This document shows positions 1 through 7,046 of a stretch of 64,000 nt of DNA, piece by piece. Every line of letters starts with the position of its first letter. The first letter of the stretch is position 1. The notes beneath the pieces were generated by a model. That model worked only from the letters and a program-made list of their open reading frames with translations, searched no databases and was not told the DNA's origin. Both the position numbers and the translations under genes were made by a program. Origin of the DNA: Arenibacter catalasegens (lineage in GTDB: Bacteria; Bacteroidota; Bacteroidia; Flavobacteriales; Flavobacteriaceae); the NCBI RefSeq assembly GCF_002909235.1, contig NZ_PHQQ01000010.1:1-64000 (forward strand), in the 5' to 3' direction.

Positions 1-67
1 CCTTTAACGCCTCAATGGCCACTTTGGCCTTGAACGATGCACTGAATTTTCTTCTTGATCTCTTCAT
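1..67 (-). CDS. IS3-family transposase OrfA, N-terminal fragment
   Basis: An ATG at 67-65 on the minus strand opens a frame reading MKRSRRKFSASFKAKVAIEA and continuing to the left edge. The RRKFSxxFKxKVAxEAL pattern is the characteristic start of the helix-turn-helix OrfA (InsE-like) protein of IS3-family elements, which binds the terminal repeats and is fused to the DDE domain of OrfB by frameshifting. Only 22 residues are inside the window, so integrity cannot be judged. It overlaps the apparent 5' end of the kinase frame on the opposite strand, which shows that the first part of that frame is IS DNA. Confidence 0.75.
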   Translation of the reverse strand, partial: MKRSRRKFSASFKAKVAIEALK

Positions 68-128
68 ATTTGACAGGGTTAAATTACAACTTAACTTGCT
101 GTCCTAAAATTGGGGAGTATTATACCCA
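1..128 (-). mobile_element. Terminal part of an IS3-family insertion sequence (cut by window edge)
   Basis: The minus strand reads out of the window as the first codons of an IS3-type OrfA. Between that start codon and about position 128 lies a segment resembling an IS3-family terminal inverted repeat: on the minus strand it begins TGGGTATAATACTCCCC and continues AATTTTAGGACAG. The outer boundary near 128 is inferred from the TG terminus typical of the family and from the point where histidine-kinase repeat coding begins. The other end, orfB and any target-site duplication lie outside the window, so the exact end is uncertain by a few bases. Confidence 0.65.
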
Positions 129-1626
129 ATTAATAATTGCCAATCTGGAACTTAAATTCTTGAATGAAGAAAAAGCGAAACGTGCAGCGGAGTTGGTCAT
201 TGCAAATATTGAACTTGTCTTTCAAAATAATGAGAAATCAAAACGGGCAGCCGAATTAATTATAGCCAATAAAGAACTTATCTTTCAAAACGAAGAGAAA
301 GCGAAACGTGCAGCCGAACTGATTACAGCCAATAAAGAACTTGTCTTTCAAAACGAGGAGAAAGCGAAACGTGCAGCCGAACTGGTTGTTGCCAATAAAG
401 AACTAGTTTTTCAAAACGAAGAGAAAGAAAAGCGTGCTTTAGAATTAACTCAGGCAAAGGAAAAGGCAGAATATAGTGACTTGCTAAAATCAGCATTCTT
501 AGCTAATATGAGCCACGAGATAAGGACACCCATGAATGGTATTCTGGGTTTTGCGGATTTGTTGAGAGAACCTGAACTTACCGGAGAAATGCAGCAAGAA
601 TATATAGGTATTATTAAAGAAAGTGGAGCGCGAATGCTCAATATCATCAATGATATAATTAGCATTTCGAAAATTGAATCGGGATTAACTGAACTAACTA
701 TACAGGAATCCGATATTAACAAACAAATCGAATTTATACATACATTCTTTAAACCTCAAATTGAGGAGAAAGGAATGCGTTTGTTAATCAAAACTACCTT
801 GACTGGAAAAGAGGCGGTTATTAAATCCGATAGCGAAAAAATTTATTCCATTCTAACCAATCTGGTTAAAAATGCCATTAAGTATTCTGAGCAAGGTACA
901 ATTGAGCTGGGTTATGTTGATAGATCAGAACCCAAGCCAAGAGAATTGGAGTTTTATGTGAAGGATACGGGCATAGGAATACCAAAAGAAAGACAAGTAG
1001 CCATATTCGAACGGTTTATACAGGCAGGTCTTTCAGATAAAATGGCCATTGAGGGAGCAGGACTTGGTCTGTCCATCTCCAAAGCATATGTGGAAATGCT
1101 TGGTGGTAGAATTTGGGTAGAAAGTCAAGAAGGAAAAGGTTCAACATTTTATTTCACCATACCTCATTGGATAGAACGACCAGAACAATCAACCAGTAAA
1201 ACCATCCTCTCTTCGGAAAATATTGAAAGTATATTGGACCCTAAAGCCTTTAAGTTAAAAATATTGATTGCCGAAGATGACAAGATATCAGCAATGCTTA
1301 TATCCGCCATGGTCAAAGATTATAGTGTAATATTACTTCAGGCGAAAACAGGTTTAGAGGCTGTAGATATATGTCGTAACAATCCCGGCATTGATTTAAT
1401 TTTAATGGATATTCAAATGCCGGAGTTAAACGGATTTGAGGCAACCCGACAAATCCGTCAATTTAATAAAGATGTAATTATAATTGCACAAACGGCATCT
1501 GTACTTTCTGGAGACAAAGAAAGGATAATTGAAGAAGGATGTAATGATTATATTTCGAAGCCCATCAACAAGGGTAAATTAACTAATTTGTTACAAAAAT
1601 ATTTCAATAAATCTTATGTAGCCTGA
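55..1626 (+). CDS. Hybrid sensor histidine kinase/response regulator, 5' end probably replaced by an IS
   Basis: The frame opens with a TTG at 55, but its first 24 or so residues come from the IS3 end. Genuine kinase sequence starts near 127 with five near-identical 21-residue coiled-coil repeats (residues 27-131). A HisKA domain follows, with the H-box NMSHEIRTPMNG (His about 154). The HATPase domain has an N-box (NLVKNAIKYS), a G1 box (DTGIGI) and a G2 box (GAGLGLSISK). A C-terminal receiver domain has an acceptor Asp near 452 in LMDIQMPELNG. There is no DNA-binding output domain and no membrane segment in what remains, so it would be a cytosolic hybrid kinase. The natural N-terminus probably lies beyond the IS, outside the window. 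Whether the remnant is translated from a start in the IS end is unknown. Confidence 0.85.
   Translation: MISSYLTGLNYNLTCCPKIGEYYTQLIIANLELKFLNEEKAKRAAELVIANIELVFQNNEKSKRAAELIIANKELIFQNEEKAKRAAELITANKELVFQNEEKAKRAAELVVANKELVFQNEEKEKRALELTQAKEKAEYSDLLKSAFLANMSHEIRTPMNGILGFADLLREPELTGEMQQEYIGIIKESGARMLNIINDIISISKIESGLTELTIQESDINKQIEFIHTFFKPQIEEKGMRLLIKTTLTGKEAVIKSDSEKIYSILTNLVKNAIKYSEQGTIELGYVDRSEPKPRELEFYVKDTGIGIPKERQVAIFERFIQAGLSDKMAIEGAGLGLSISKAYVEMLGGRIWVESQEGKGSTFYFTIPHWIERPEQSTSKTILSSENIESILDPKAFKLKILIAEDDKISAMLISAMVKDYSVILLQAKTGLEAVDICRNNPGIDLILMDIQMPELNGFEATRQIRQFNKDVIIIAQTASVLSGDKERIIEEGCNDYISKPINKGKLTNLLQKYFNKSYVA
133..447 (+). repeat. Five tandem 63-bp in-frame repeats encoding a coiled coil
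   Basis: Five consecutive 63-bp units encode 21-residue blocks of the form xANKELxFQNEEKxKRAAELx. Units three to five are nearly identical at DNA level (for example the recurring aaagaacttgtctttcaaaa and gagaaagcgaaacgtgcagc), while the first is more diverged. The period and heptad-like spacing of Leu and Ala suggest a rigid coiled-coil signalling helix leading into the HisKA dimerisation helices. Repeat number probably varies between strains by slippage or recombination. Confidence 0.8.
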
Positions 1627-2072
1627 ATAAATAAGGAATAAAAACCAATTTGTTACCAAAAAGAAAAAAGAAGCTTAATTACCATTATTGGTTTCGTTTT
1701 CCACTTGGTGTGATTCCTGCCCTGAGCACTTATACTTCGCTTAGCATAATTTAATTGCCTTTAATTCGAAGCTGATATAAGGCAAAAAATGTGGGGTTGA
1801 CAAAGACCTTGCCTGAAACCATGAAACAAGTGGAACCGGCTCCGCCTATTGTTGGCCAGTTATAAACTCTCTAGAGAACCCAAAATCGCTCTTTGTTTAT
1901 TATGTAAAGCAGAAATGGACCAGTTTTCAAATGCATTTTTTAATTTTGACAAATTATGAGTGCAAAAATGAGGATATGTGGCATAAATAGAAGGTAGGGG
2001 AGACCTATTAATTGTGTCTTCTTTTTGGCTATTATGAAATTCTAAAGGTAAATAGTTGTGTATTAAAAAAAT
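1627..2072. other. Intergenic stretch without a recognised gene
   Basis: About 450 bases between the kinase and the cold-shock gene. A 72-codon frame on the minus strand (2078-1860) has no recognisable family or convincing start and runs through the sigma-54 promoter of the next gene. Nothing else could be supported apart from the promoter at the right end. Confidence 0.5.
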
Positions 2073-2088
2073 TGGCACGACATTTGCC
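2073..2088 (+). promoter_or_regulatory. Sigma-54 (RpoN) type -24/-12 promoter
   Basis: The sequence TGGCACG-ACAT-TTGCC matches the RpoN consensus TGGCACG-N4-TTGCW at every invariant base. The GG (2074-2075) and GC (2086-2087) doublets are 12 bp apart, start to start, as the family requires. Transcription would start near 2098-2100, leaving a leader of about 25 nt before the cold-shock start codon at 2125. No enhancer-binding activator gene or obvious upstream activator site is visible nearby. Confidence 0.75.
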
Positions 2089-2124
2089 TTTTAAGTAAGT
2101 ATTATAAATTTAATAAATATTACA

Positions 2125-2316
2125 ATGAGTAAAGGAACAGTAAAATTTTTCAATGAGTCTAAAGGATTTGGATTTATCACTGAAGAAGGAGTTGAAAAAG
2201 ATCACTTTGTACACATTTCAGGATTAATAGACGAGATTCGCGAAGGCGACGAAGTTGAATTTGATCTTCAAGAAGGAAACAAAGGCTTAAACGCGGTAAA
2301 CGTAAAAGTTATCTAA
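2125..2316 (+). CDS. Cold-shock domain protein (CspA family)
   Basis: A 63-residue single cold-shock domain of typical CspA length. The RNP1-like motif KGFGFI (residues 14-19) and the RNP2-like motif HFVHIS (about 27-32) are both present, preceded by the usual GTVKFFN strand. The family binds single-stranded nucleic acid and acts as an RNA chaperone or antiterminator in the cytoplasm. The start is fixed by a clean ATG after an A/T-rich leader. It is monocistronic, between the sigma-54-type promoter (2073-2088) and a strong terminator (2341-2372), so it may answer to a specific RpoN-dependent signal rather than only to cold. Confidence 0.95.
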   Translation: MSKGTVKFFNESKGFGFITEEGVEKDHFVHISGLIDEIREGDEVEFDLQEGNKGLNAVNVKVI

Positions 2317-2340
2317 TACATATACTTCAAGTTTTATAAA

Positions 2341-2372
2341 AGCCCATCTATTAATTTAGATGGGCTTTTTTT
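2341..2372 (+). terminator. Rho-independent terminator of the cold-shock gene
   Basis: AGCCCATCTA (2341-2350) pairs perfectly with TAGATGGGCT (2357-2366) across a 6-nt loop and runs into seven T residues. It lies 24 bp after the stop codon. Confidence 0.92.
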
Positions 2373-2673
2373 GTGGGTTGAATACTGGATATTTTTTAAA
2401 TAAAGTAATTATAGCATACAGAGATAAAGATTTAGTACAATTACAGCAGCGCAATATCTCCACAAAATTCTTAAAAGTTAATGTCATCATAGTCTGAGAT
2501 GGATGTAATCTGAAGTTAAATAAGAACCTATTTAATTTCAGGTGTTAACTACCCCAATGCGGCCTGCCAACACGCTTGTTAAAATTGGTTAAAAACGTTA
2601 ATACGTTTATAAAAAATAAGAGTAGACACTTAAAAATATCTTCTTTTGCTTTGAACAATTTAAATTTTAAAGA
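2373..2673. other. Intergenic stretch, nothing recognised
   Basis: About 300 A/T-rich bases between the cold-shock terminator and the outer-membrane barrel gene. It must hold the barrel gene's promoter, but no convincing TAnnTTTG box, open frame or structured RNA could be supported. Confidence 0.4.
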
Positions 2674-3231
2674 ATGAATAAATTATTACTCGTTACCGCC
2701 TTGACCGTTTTTGGATTGGCAAATGTACATTCCCAAGACATTCACCTCGGTGCTAAAGTGGGCATTAACTTTGCCTCGATCTATGGGGACAATACGGGAG
2801 ACCTAGACCCTATAACCAGCCTAGTTAATTTTGGTGTTGTCGCCGAAATGCCATTTAGCGAAAAACTGTCGTTTCAACCGGAACTAATGTATTCTATTCA
2901 GGGTTATAGCATTGGCGAAGATGTAGTGGCATTAAATTATTTGAATCTTCCGTTAATGGGTAAATATTATTTATCAAAAGGTTTTAGTGTGGAAGTTGGT
3001 CCACAAATTGGGTTATTACTTTCCGGAAAATATGAAGATGTAGACGTAAAAGATAATTTTAAAACCATTGATTTTGGTGTAAACCTTGGATTGGGATATA
3101 AACTAAACAACGGACTTAATTTTGGGGCACGGTACGATTTTGGGTTATCTAATATTAATGGTGTAGATGGTGCTTCGGATAAATACAGAAATGGGGTATT
3201 ACAAGTTTCTGTAGGTTACTTCTTTTTTTAA
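2674..3231 (+). CDS. Secreted outer-membrane beta-barrel protein (PorT-like)
   Basis: A 185-residue protein with an SPI signal peptide (hydrophobic core LLLVTALTVFGLA, likely cleavage after VHS) and then alternating amphipathic strands typical of the small 8-stranded outer-membrane beta-barrel family (PF13568-like): HLGAKVGINFASIYGD, SFQPELMYSIQGY, NLPLMGKYYL, FSVEVGPQIGLLL and a last strand VLQVSVGYFFF ending in Phe. Such proteins sit in the outer membrane, and most have no known ligand. It stands alone, followed by its own terminator. Confidence 0.85.
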   Translation: MNKLLLVTALTVFGLANVHSQDIHLGAKVGINFASIYGDNTGDLDPITSLVNFGVVAEMPFSEKLSFQPELMYSIQGYSIGEDVVALNYLNLPLMGKYYLSKGFSVEVGPQIGLLLSGKYEDVDVKDNFKTIDFGVNLGLGYKLNNGLNFGARYDFGLSNINGVDGASDKYRNGVLQVSVGYFFF

Positions 3232-3261
3232 TCAGCATCCTTTTAATTTTTACCAGGCACA

Positions 3262-3297
3262 AATTGGCTCTCAAACTGTAGAGCCAATTTTTTTTGT
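3262..3297 (+). terminator. Rho-independent terminator of the barrel gene
   Basis: AATTGGCTCT (3262-3271) pairs perfectly with AGAGCCAATT (3280-3289) across an 8-nt loop and is followed by a long T run. Confidence 0.9.
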
Positions 3298-3468
3298 ACT
3301 AATATGAACTATAATGTCTGAGATGGGGCCAAGTGTTCTAAGAATCCCTTTTAGCAAAGGAGGGATAGGAGGGGAGATAATGGGTGTTAAATGGTATTAA
3401 TTCCGCTAAGTATAATTTTTATTTAATTCCTACTGGAAAATAGATTTACTTTGGATACAAACCCTATT

Positions 3469-3707
3469 CTACACTTTTACATCTTTCATTTCTGACTTAA
3501 ATACATAGAATATTAGCTTATATTCTGATAGACCTTTAATGCCCAAGACCAAATTATAGCCAGCAAAATCTATTGTACTTAGAAGGCGATTTTCAAAATA
3601 GGTATTTCTTATTGATGGTATACCTATGTATTTTGAAGCAGCAGCTTTGTTGGTCTTTTCGAAGATACCTGAATCACCTATAAAATTTATTTTTAATCTA
3701 TAGAATT
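3469..3707 (-). pseudogene. C-terminal remnant of an unidentified gene, truncated at the IS200-like element
   Basis: On the minus strand, about 78 codons are open from the hairpin border of the IS200-like element at 3707 down to a stop at 3471-3469. They encode a protein-like sequence (INFIGDSGIFEKTNKAAASK, later YIGIPSIRNTYFENRLL, ending MKDVKV) with no credible start codon at its 5' end. The frame simply begins at the element, which suggests a gene whose 5' part was lost by insertion or rearrangement. The family was not recognised. No matching N-terminal half is visible in the short space right of the element. Confidence 0.4.
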
Positions 3708-3708
3708 C

Positions 3709-4226
3709 CCCGAGGCTCTGCCTCGGGTGTAGCGTAATGATATGTATTTTTGTGGGTATGAGCGAACATATTCATAAAAGCCATAATAAAAGCTTGCTTT
3801 TGTATCATTTTGTTTGTCCTATCAAATATAGGAGAAAGGTGCTTAGTGATGAAGTTACTATAACGTTCAAGGAAATTTGTCTTGGAATAGAGGAACGTTA
3901 CGAGATTCATTTTTTGGAAATCGGCCTTGATGTCGACCACGTTCATTTTCTGATTCAGAGCGTTCCGACGAGTGCTCCTAAAAAGATAATCGGAGCAGTC
4001 AAGAGCGTTACGGCAAAGGAAATTTTCAGGCTCCACCCCGAAGTGAAAAGATTGCTTTGGGGAGGTAAATTTTGGACAAGTGGGTATTATGTGAATACGG
4101 TTGGTCAGTATGCGAATGAAGAGGTAATTAAGAAATACCTCCAAAACCAGGGAAAATCTCAATATAGCGTGATACATAAGAATCAATTACGTTTATTTTG
4201 ATACCTCGATGGCTCTGCCTCGAGGT
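3709..4226 (+). mobile_element. IS200/IS605-like element with hairpin ends
   Basis: A Y1 transposase gene is bracketed by two short palindromes. The left one is CCCGAGGC-TCT-GCCTCGGG (3709-3727). The right one is ACCTCGA-T-GGC-TCT-GCCTCGAGGT (4203-4226), with a bulged T at 4210. Both share the GGC-TCT-GCC core. Subterminal imperfect hairpins, sometimes with an unpaired T, are the recognition structures of IS200-type single-strand transposases and related RAYT proteins. No accessory tnpB is present. The true cleavage sites lie just outside the hairpins and cannot be fixed here. Confidence 0.75.
3758..4201 (+). CDS. tnpA: IS200/IS605-family Y1 transposase (TnpA)
   Basis: A 147-residue protein of the size expected for TnpA. 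It has the HUH metal-binding motif (DHVHFLIQ, about residues 62-69) and a C-terminal helix with the likely catalytic Tyr in QGKSQYS. The opening HKSHNKSLLLYHFVCPIKYR is the conserved family start. An upstream ATG at 3737 is in frame, but relatives begin with MSxxIHKSHN, so 3758 is preferred. The enzyme cuts and rejoins single-stranded DNA at hairpin ends. The frame is intact and both hairpins are present, so the element may still be active. Confidence 0.88.
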   Translation: MSEHIHKSHNKSLLLYHFVCPIKYRRKVLSDEVTITFKEICLGIEERYEIHFLEIGLDVDHVHFLIQSVPTSAPKKIIGAVKSVTAKEIFRLHPEVKRLLWGGKFWTSGYYVNTVGQYANEEVIKKYLQNQGKSQYSVIHKNQLRLF

Positions 4227-4292
4227 AGTTCATTTTAAATTTGCGAATTATTATAACCCTAAGTTTTTACTATTAAGTTTAAAGATGAACCT

Positions 4293-4739
4293 ATGAAAAT
4301 AGCCCTACTACAAGAGTCTGACGTCAACCCGGATATGGAAAAACAATTGGCTGGATTGTTTCGCCAGTTGAATGCAGATATAAAACAAATTGATCTAAAG
4401 CATGTGCTTGACCCAGAGAATCCCATATGTCTGGTGTATTGCAAGAAAGATGATAAGGTTTTGGGAATGGCCTTGATGTGTACCTATACTGTTATATCCG
4501 GCATAAAAGGTTGGGTTGAGGATGTGGTTGTGGATTTAGAACACAGGGGGCAAGGAATAGGAAGGAAGCTTATGGAAAAATTGGTGTCCGTGGGAAAGGA
4601 AAAAGGACTTACGGAAATTCTACTTTTCAGCGCAGATAAAAGAATTGAGGCCATTAATTTATATAAAAGTTTAGGTTTTGAAGAAAAGGAAAGTCGTATT
4701 TATGTACTGAAGACCGAAGCTTTGATTAAGAAGGCCTAA
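4293..4739 (+). CDS. GNAT-family N-acetyltransferase
   Basis: A 148-residue single GNAT domain. Motif A is clear: VEDVVVDLEHRGQGIGRKLM (about residues 76-95), with the R/Q-x-x-G-x-G/A loop that binds the acetyl-CoA pyrophosphate. It is followed by the helix-strand ILLFSADKRIEAINLYKSLGF typical of motif B. The substrate (protein N-terminus, amino acid, polyamine or drug) cannot be told from sequence. It lies just beyond the IS200-like element and has no operon partner. Confidence 0.9.
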   Translation: MKIALLQESDVNPDMEKQLAGLFRQLNADIKQIDLKHVLDPENPICLVYCKKDDKVLGMALMCTYTVISGIKGWVEDVVVDLEHRGQGIGRKLMEKLVSVGKEKGLTEILLFSADKRIEAINLYKSLGFEEKESRIYVLKTEALIKKA

Positions 4740-5316
4740 AAAGTATTATGGGGAATAATGGGAGGAAATGTACCCCCTGTTATTTGAAATAAGACAATGT
4801 TATATCTGAAGTTTTAAGAAGATCGATGGGCTATTCTTAGTTCCCAAATTCTTGTATACCCCCAATTCTAAAAGCTACACCTGCTACCATATGTATTAAG
4901 GTTGGGTATGTGGCCAGTTAGCAATTACCCAAAGTCTGGTAATGAGGTTGACCGTTTTATAGCAAATATCTAGTTGGTCCAAGGCTCTAAGCCTCCCTAT
5001 TTCGTTATTTTTCTCGCTTTTTATGTATCCAAGAGGGGCATTGATGTTCACAAGATTGGACGGATTTTTGATCAAGATCGGCAACCCTGCCGATTTAGTA
5101 GAATCATGAAGTACAATGACAATACTTGCCGCTGGTTTATTAAGGTACTCTGCTAGAATAGACCCATACCACATTACACGCAATCTACTTATCATTTTTA
5201 ACTATATCATAGTTGGTAGGGCCATTGTTTTTTAGGGTTAATATTATAGTAGTATTTGAGAAAATCTCAGTGATAGGGTTTGTAAAATTGTTATACATTG
5301 CTAAGTCCCTAAGGCG
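4740..5316. other. Intergenic stretch with a doubtful minus-strand frame
   Basis: Between the acetyltransferase and the Gfo/Idh/MocA gene. On the minus strand 5195-4896 a 99-codon frame is open; its middle (HDSTKSAGLPILIKNPSNL) looks more protein-like than random, but no family was recognised and the start context is poor. It may be a decayed gene or chance. The right part of the gap holds the promoter region of the next gene. Confidence 0.35.
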
Positions 5317-5351
5317 GTTATAGTTAAGCGTATAATAATACAGTTATAGTT
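5317..5351 (+). promoter_or_regulatory. Pair of GTTATAGTT direct repeats upstream of the oxidoreductase
   Basis: GTTATAGTT occurs at 5317-5325 and again at 5343-5351, 26 bp apart from start to start, 67 bp before the ATG at 5418. The same half-site forms the 16-bp palindrome in the divergent GMC/TIM-barrel promoter region at 53676-53691. This makes a shared regulator-binding site possible, but the motif is short and A/T-rich. Confidence 0.35.
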
Positions 5352-5417
5352 GCACCGGTTTAGAAAGATTTTTTCAAAAGTTAAATTGAGAAGGTAAAAA
5401 TGTAATAATCAATAATT

Positions 5418-6884
5418 ATGAAGAAAAAAAAATCTGAGAAATCTGTCGATTCACGCAGATCGTTTATCAAAAAAGGAGCCATGGCGTCCTCTATCTTTTT
5501 CGTGCCTAGGCATGTACTTGGAGGTGTTGGGTATACGGCTCCCAGTGATCGGTTAAATATAGCAGCCATTGGCGCAGGAGGAAAAGGTGCCAGTGATATT
5601 CGCAATGCCTCGGTAGGAGGTAGGGAAAAAGTAGTGGCTTTGTGTGATGTAGATTTCTCCGGATCAGCAAAGAAATCCGTAGAATTATTTCCGAAAGCAA
5701 AGCTTTACGCCGATTTTCGGGAGATGTTGGACAAGGAAAAAGATATTGATGCTGTTACTATTTCTACCCCAGACCACGTTCATGGACCGGCAGCGGCCTA
5801 TGCTATGGAGCGTGGGATAAATGTATATGTTCAAAAGCCAATGACGCAAAATATTCGGGAAGCAAGAATTCTGACCGAAATGGCAAGAAGTAAAAGGATA
5901 GTAACCCAAATGGGGAACCAGGGCGGTTCCAATCCTTTATTGGGAATGGTTCAAAAATGGGTAGATTCCGGGGACCTTGGTAAAATAGCCAAAGTACAAG
6001 TATGGACCAACAGACCAGTTTGGCCACAAGGGGGAGCATTTCCAAAACCGGATCCAAGTGCTAAACCAAAAGACCTTAATTGGGACCTATGGTTGGGACC
6101 ATCAGAATTTAAGCCTTATACCCCTCACTTGCATCCCTTTGGATGGAGAGGATGGTGGGAATATGGCACCGGTGCTTTAGGTGATGTAGGGTGTCATTTG
6201 ATCGATATTCCATTTAGAACTTTGGGACTTAAGTATCCAACAGATGCAGAATGTAGTGTAGGTGAGATTTATACTCCAGAGAACGGGAGGGAATACCACC
6301 CAGAAGGATGTCCTGCTTCTTCGTATATAACATTACACTTTGGGGAGACAGACAAGAGTAAGTCTCCAATAGAGCTTACTTGGAGCGATGGCGGCATTAG
6401 ACCTGCACATCCAGAAATAATACCTGCAGATCATAATATTGGTGGTGATGGTAGTCGTAATGGAGTAATGATTATTGGAGAAAAGGGAATTATCTCTACC
6501 AATATCAATGACAGTTCTCCTTTAATGCCGAAACTGTATCTAAATGATGGTTCTACGGATTTTGGTCCGGAAGTAGAGCCTAATGATGAGCCGGAATATG
6601 GACATCAGCGACTTTGGGTAGATGCCTGTAAGGCTGGCTTTGGCAGTAAAGAGCACCTTGGACTAACATCCTCTTTTGATTATGCTGGGCCAATGACAGA
6701 AACTGTGCTTATGGGGAACTTGGCTATCCGTAGCTATATGTTGCAAAAAGAAAACGAGAAAGGCAAGATGGAGTTCTTTGCTCGTAAGAAATTACTTTGG
6801 GACGGTGAGAACATGCGCATTACCAATCTTGAAGAAGCAAACCAGTTTGTAACCAGAAATTATAGACCGGGCTTTGTAGTATAG
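5418..6884 (+). CDS. Tat-exported Gfo/Idh/MocA-family oxidoreductase
   Basis: A 488-residue NAD(P)-dependent dehydrogenase. Residues 1-36 form a Tat-type signal (SRRSFIKKG followed by ASSIFFVP), so it probably acts in the periplasm with a cofactor loaded before export. The Rossmann fold starts at LNIAAIGAGGKGASDI. The family EKP motif appears as VQKPMTQN, with Gln for Glu. The long C-terminal half contains the WLGPSEFKPYTPHLHPFGWR block common in Bacteroidota sugar-oxidising members. Substrates are usually sugars or glycosides oxidised at a hydroxyl, as in keto-glycoside pathways. It is monocistronic, with a palindromic terminator-like hairpin downstream. Confidence 0.9.
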   Translation: MKKKKSEKSVDSRRSFIKKGAMASSIFFVPRHVLGGVGYTAPSDRLNIAAIGAGGKGASDIRNASVGGREKVVALCDVDFSGSAKKSVELFPKAKLYADFREMLDKEKDIDAVTISTPDHVHGPAAAYAMERGINVYVQKPMTQNIREARILTEMARSKRIVTQMGNQGGSNPLLGMVQKWVDSGDLGKIAKVQVWTNRPVWPQGGAFPKPDPSAKPKDLNWDLWLGPSEFKPYTPHLHPFGWRGWWEYGTGALGDVGCHLIDIPFRTLGLKYPTDAECSVGEIYTPENGREYHPEGCPASSYITLHFGETDKSKSPIELTWSDGGIRPAHPEIIPADHNIGGDGSRNGVMIIGEKGIISTNINDSSPLMPKLYLNDGSTDFGPEVEPNDEPEYGHQRLWVDACKAGFGSKEHLGLTSSFDYAGPMTETVLMGNLAIRSYMLQKENEKGKMEFFARKKLLWDGENMRITNLEEANQFVTRNYRPGFVV

Positions 6885-6903
6885 ATTGGAATATCAGGGA
6901 ATT

Positions 6904-6950
6904 AAGCACCCTTAAAATCTTACTAGTTGAGGTTTTAAGGGTGCTTTGTT
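6904..6950 (+). terminator. Terminator-like hairpin after the Gfo/Idh/MocA gene
   Basis: AAGCACCCTTAAAA (6904-6917) pairs perfectly over 14 bp with TTTTAAGGGTGCTT (6933-6946) across a 15-nt loop. The following T tract is weak (TTTGTTT), so efficiency is uncertain. Confidence 0.75.
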
Positions 6951-7018
6951 TATGATAATTAACTAAAATTTATATAGTCCTGCCAAAATTTCACCATCAA
7001 AGATTATAGGTAATACGC

Positions 7019-7026
7019 TATATTTG
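7019..7026 (+). promoter_or_regulatory. Putative -7 promoter box (TATATTTG)
   Basis: TATATTTG matches the Bacteroidota -7 consensus TAnnTTTG and sits 20 bp before the FKBP start codon. No clear TTG -33 element at the usual distance was found, so confidence is moderate. Confidence 0.5.
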
Positions 7027-7046
7027 CCCCTTAAAAATTAATAACT

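Noticed and set aside
1860-2078. 72-codon minus-strand frame before the cold-shock gene
   Set aside because: No family, low-quality composition, and its 5' part runs through the sigma-54 promoter of the opposite gene.
3698-4186. 162-codon frame opposite the IS200-like transposase
   Set aside because: It is the antisense shadow of a well-supported Y1 transposase with an HUH motif.
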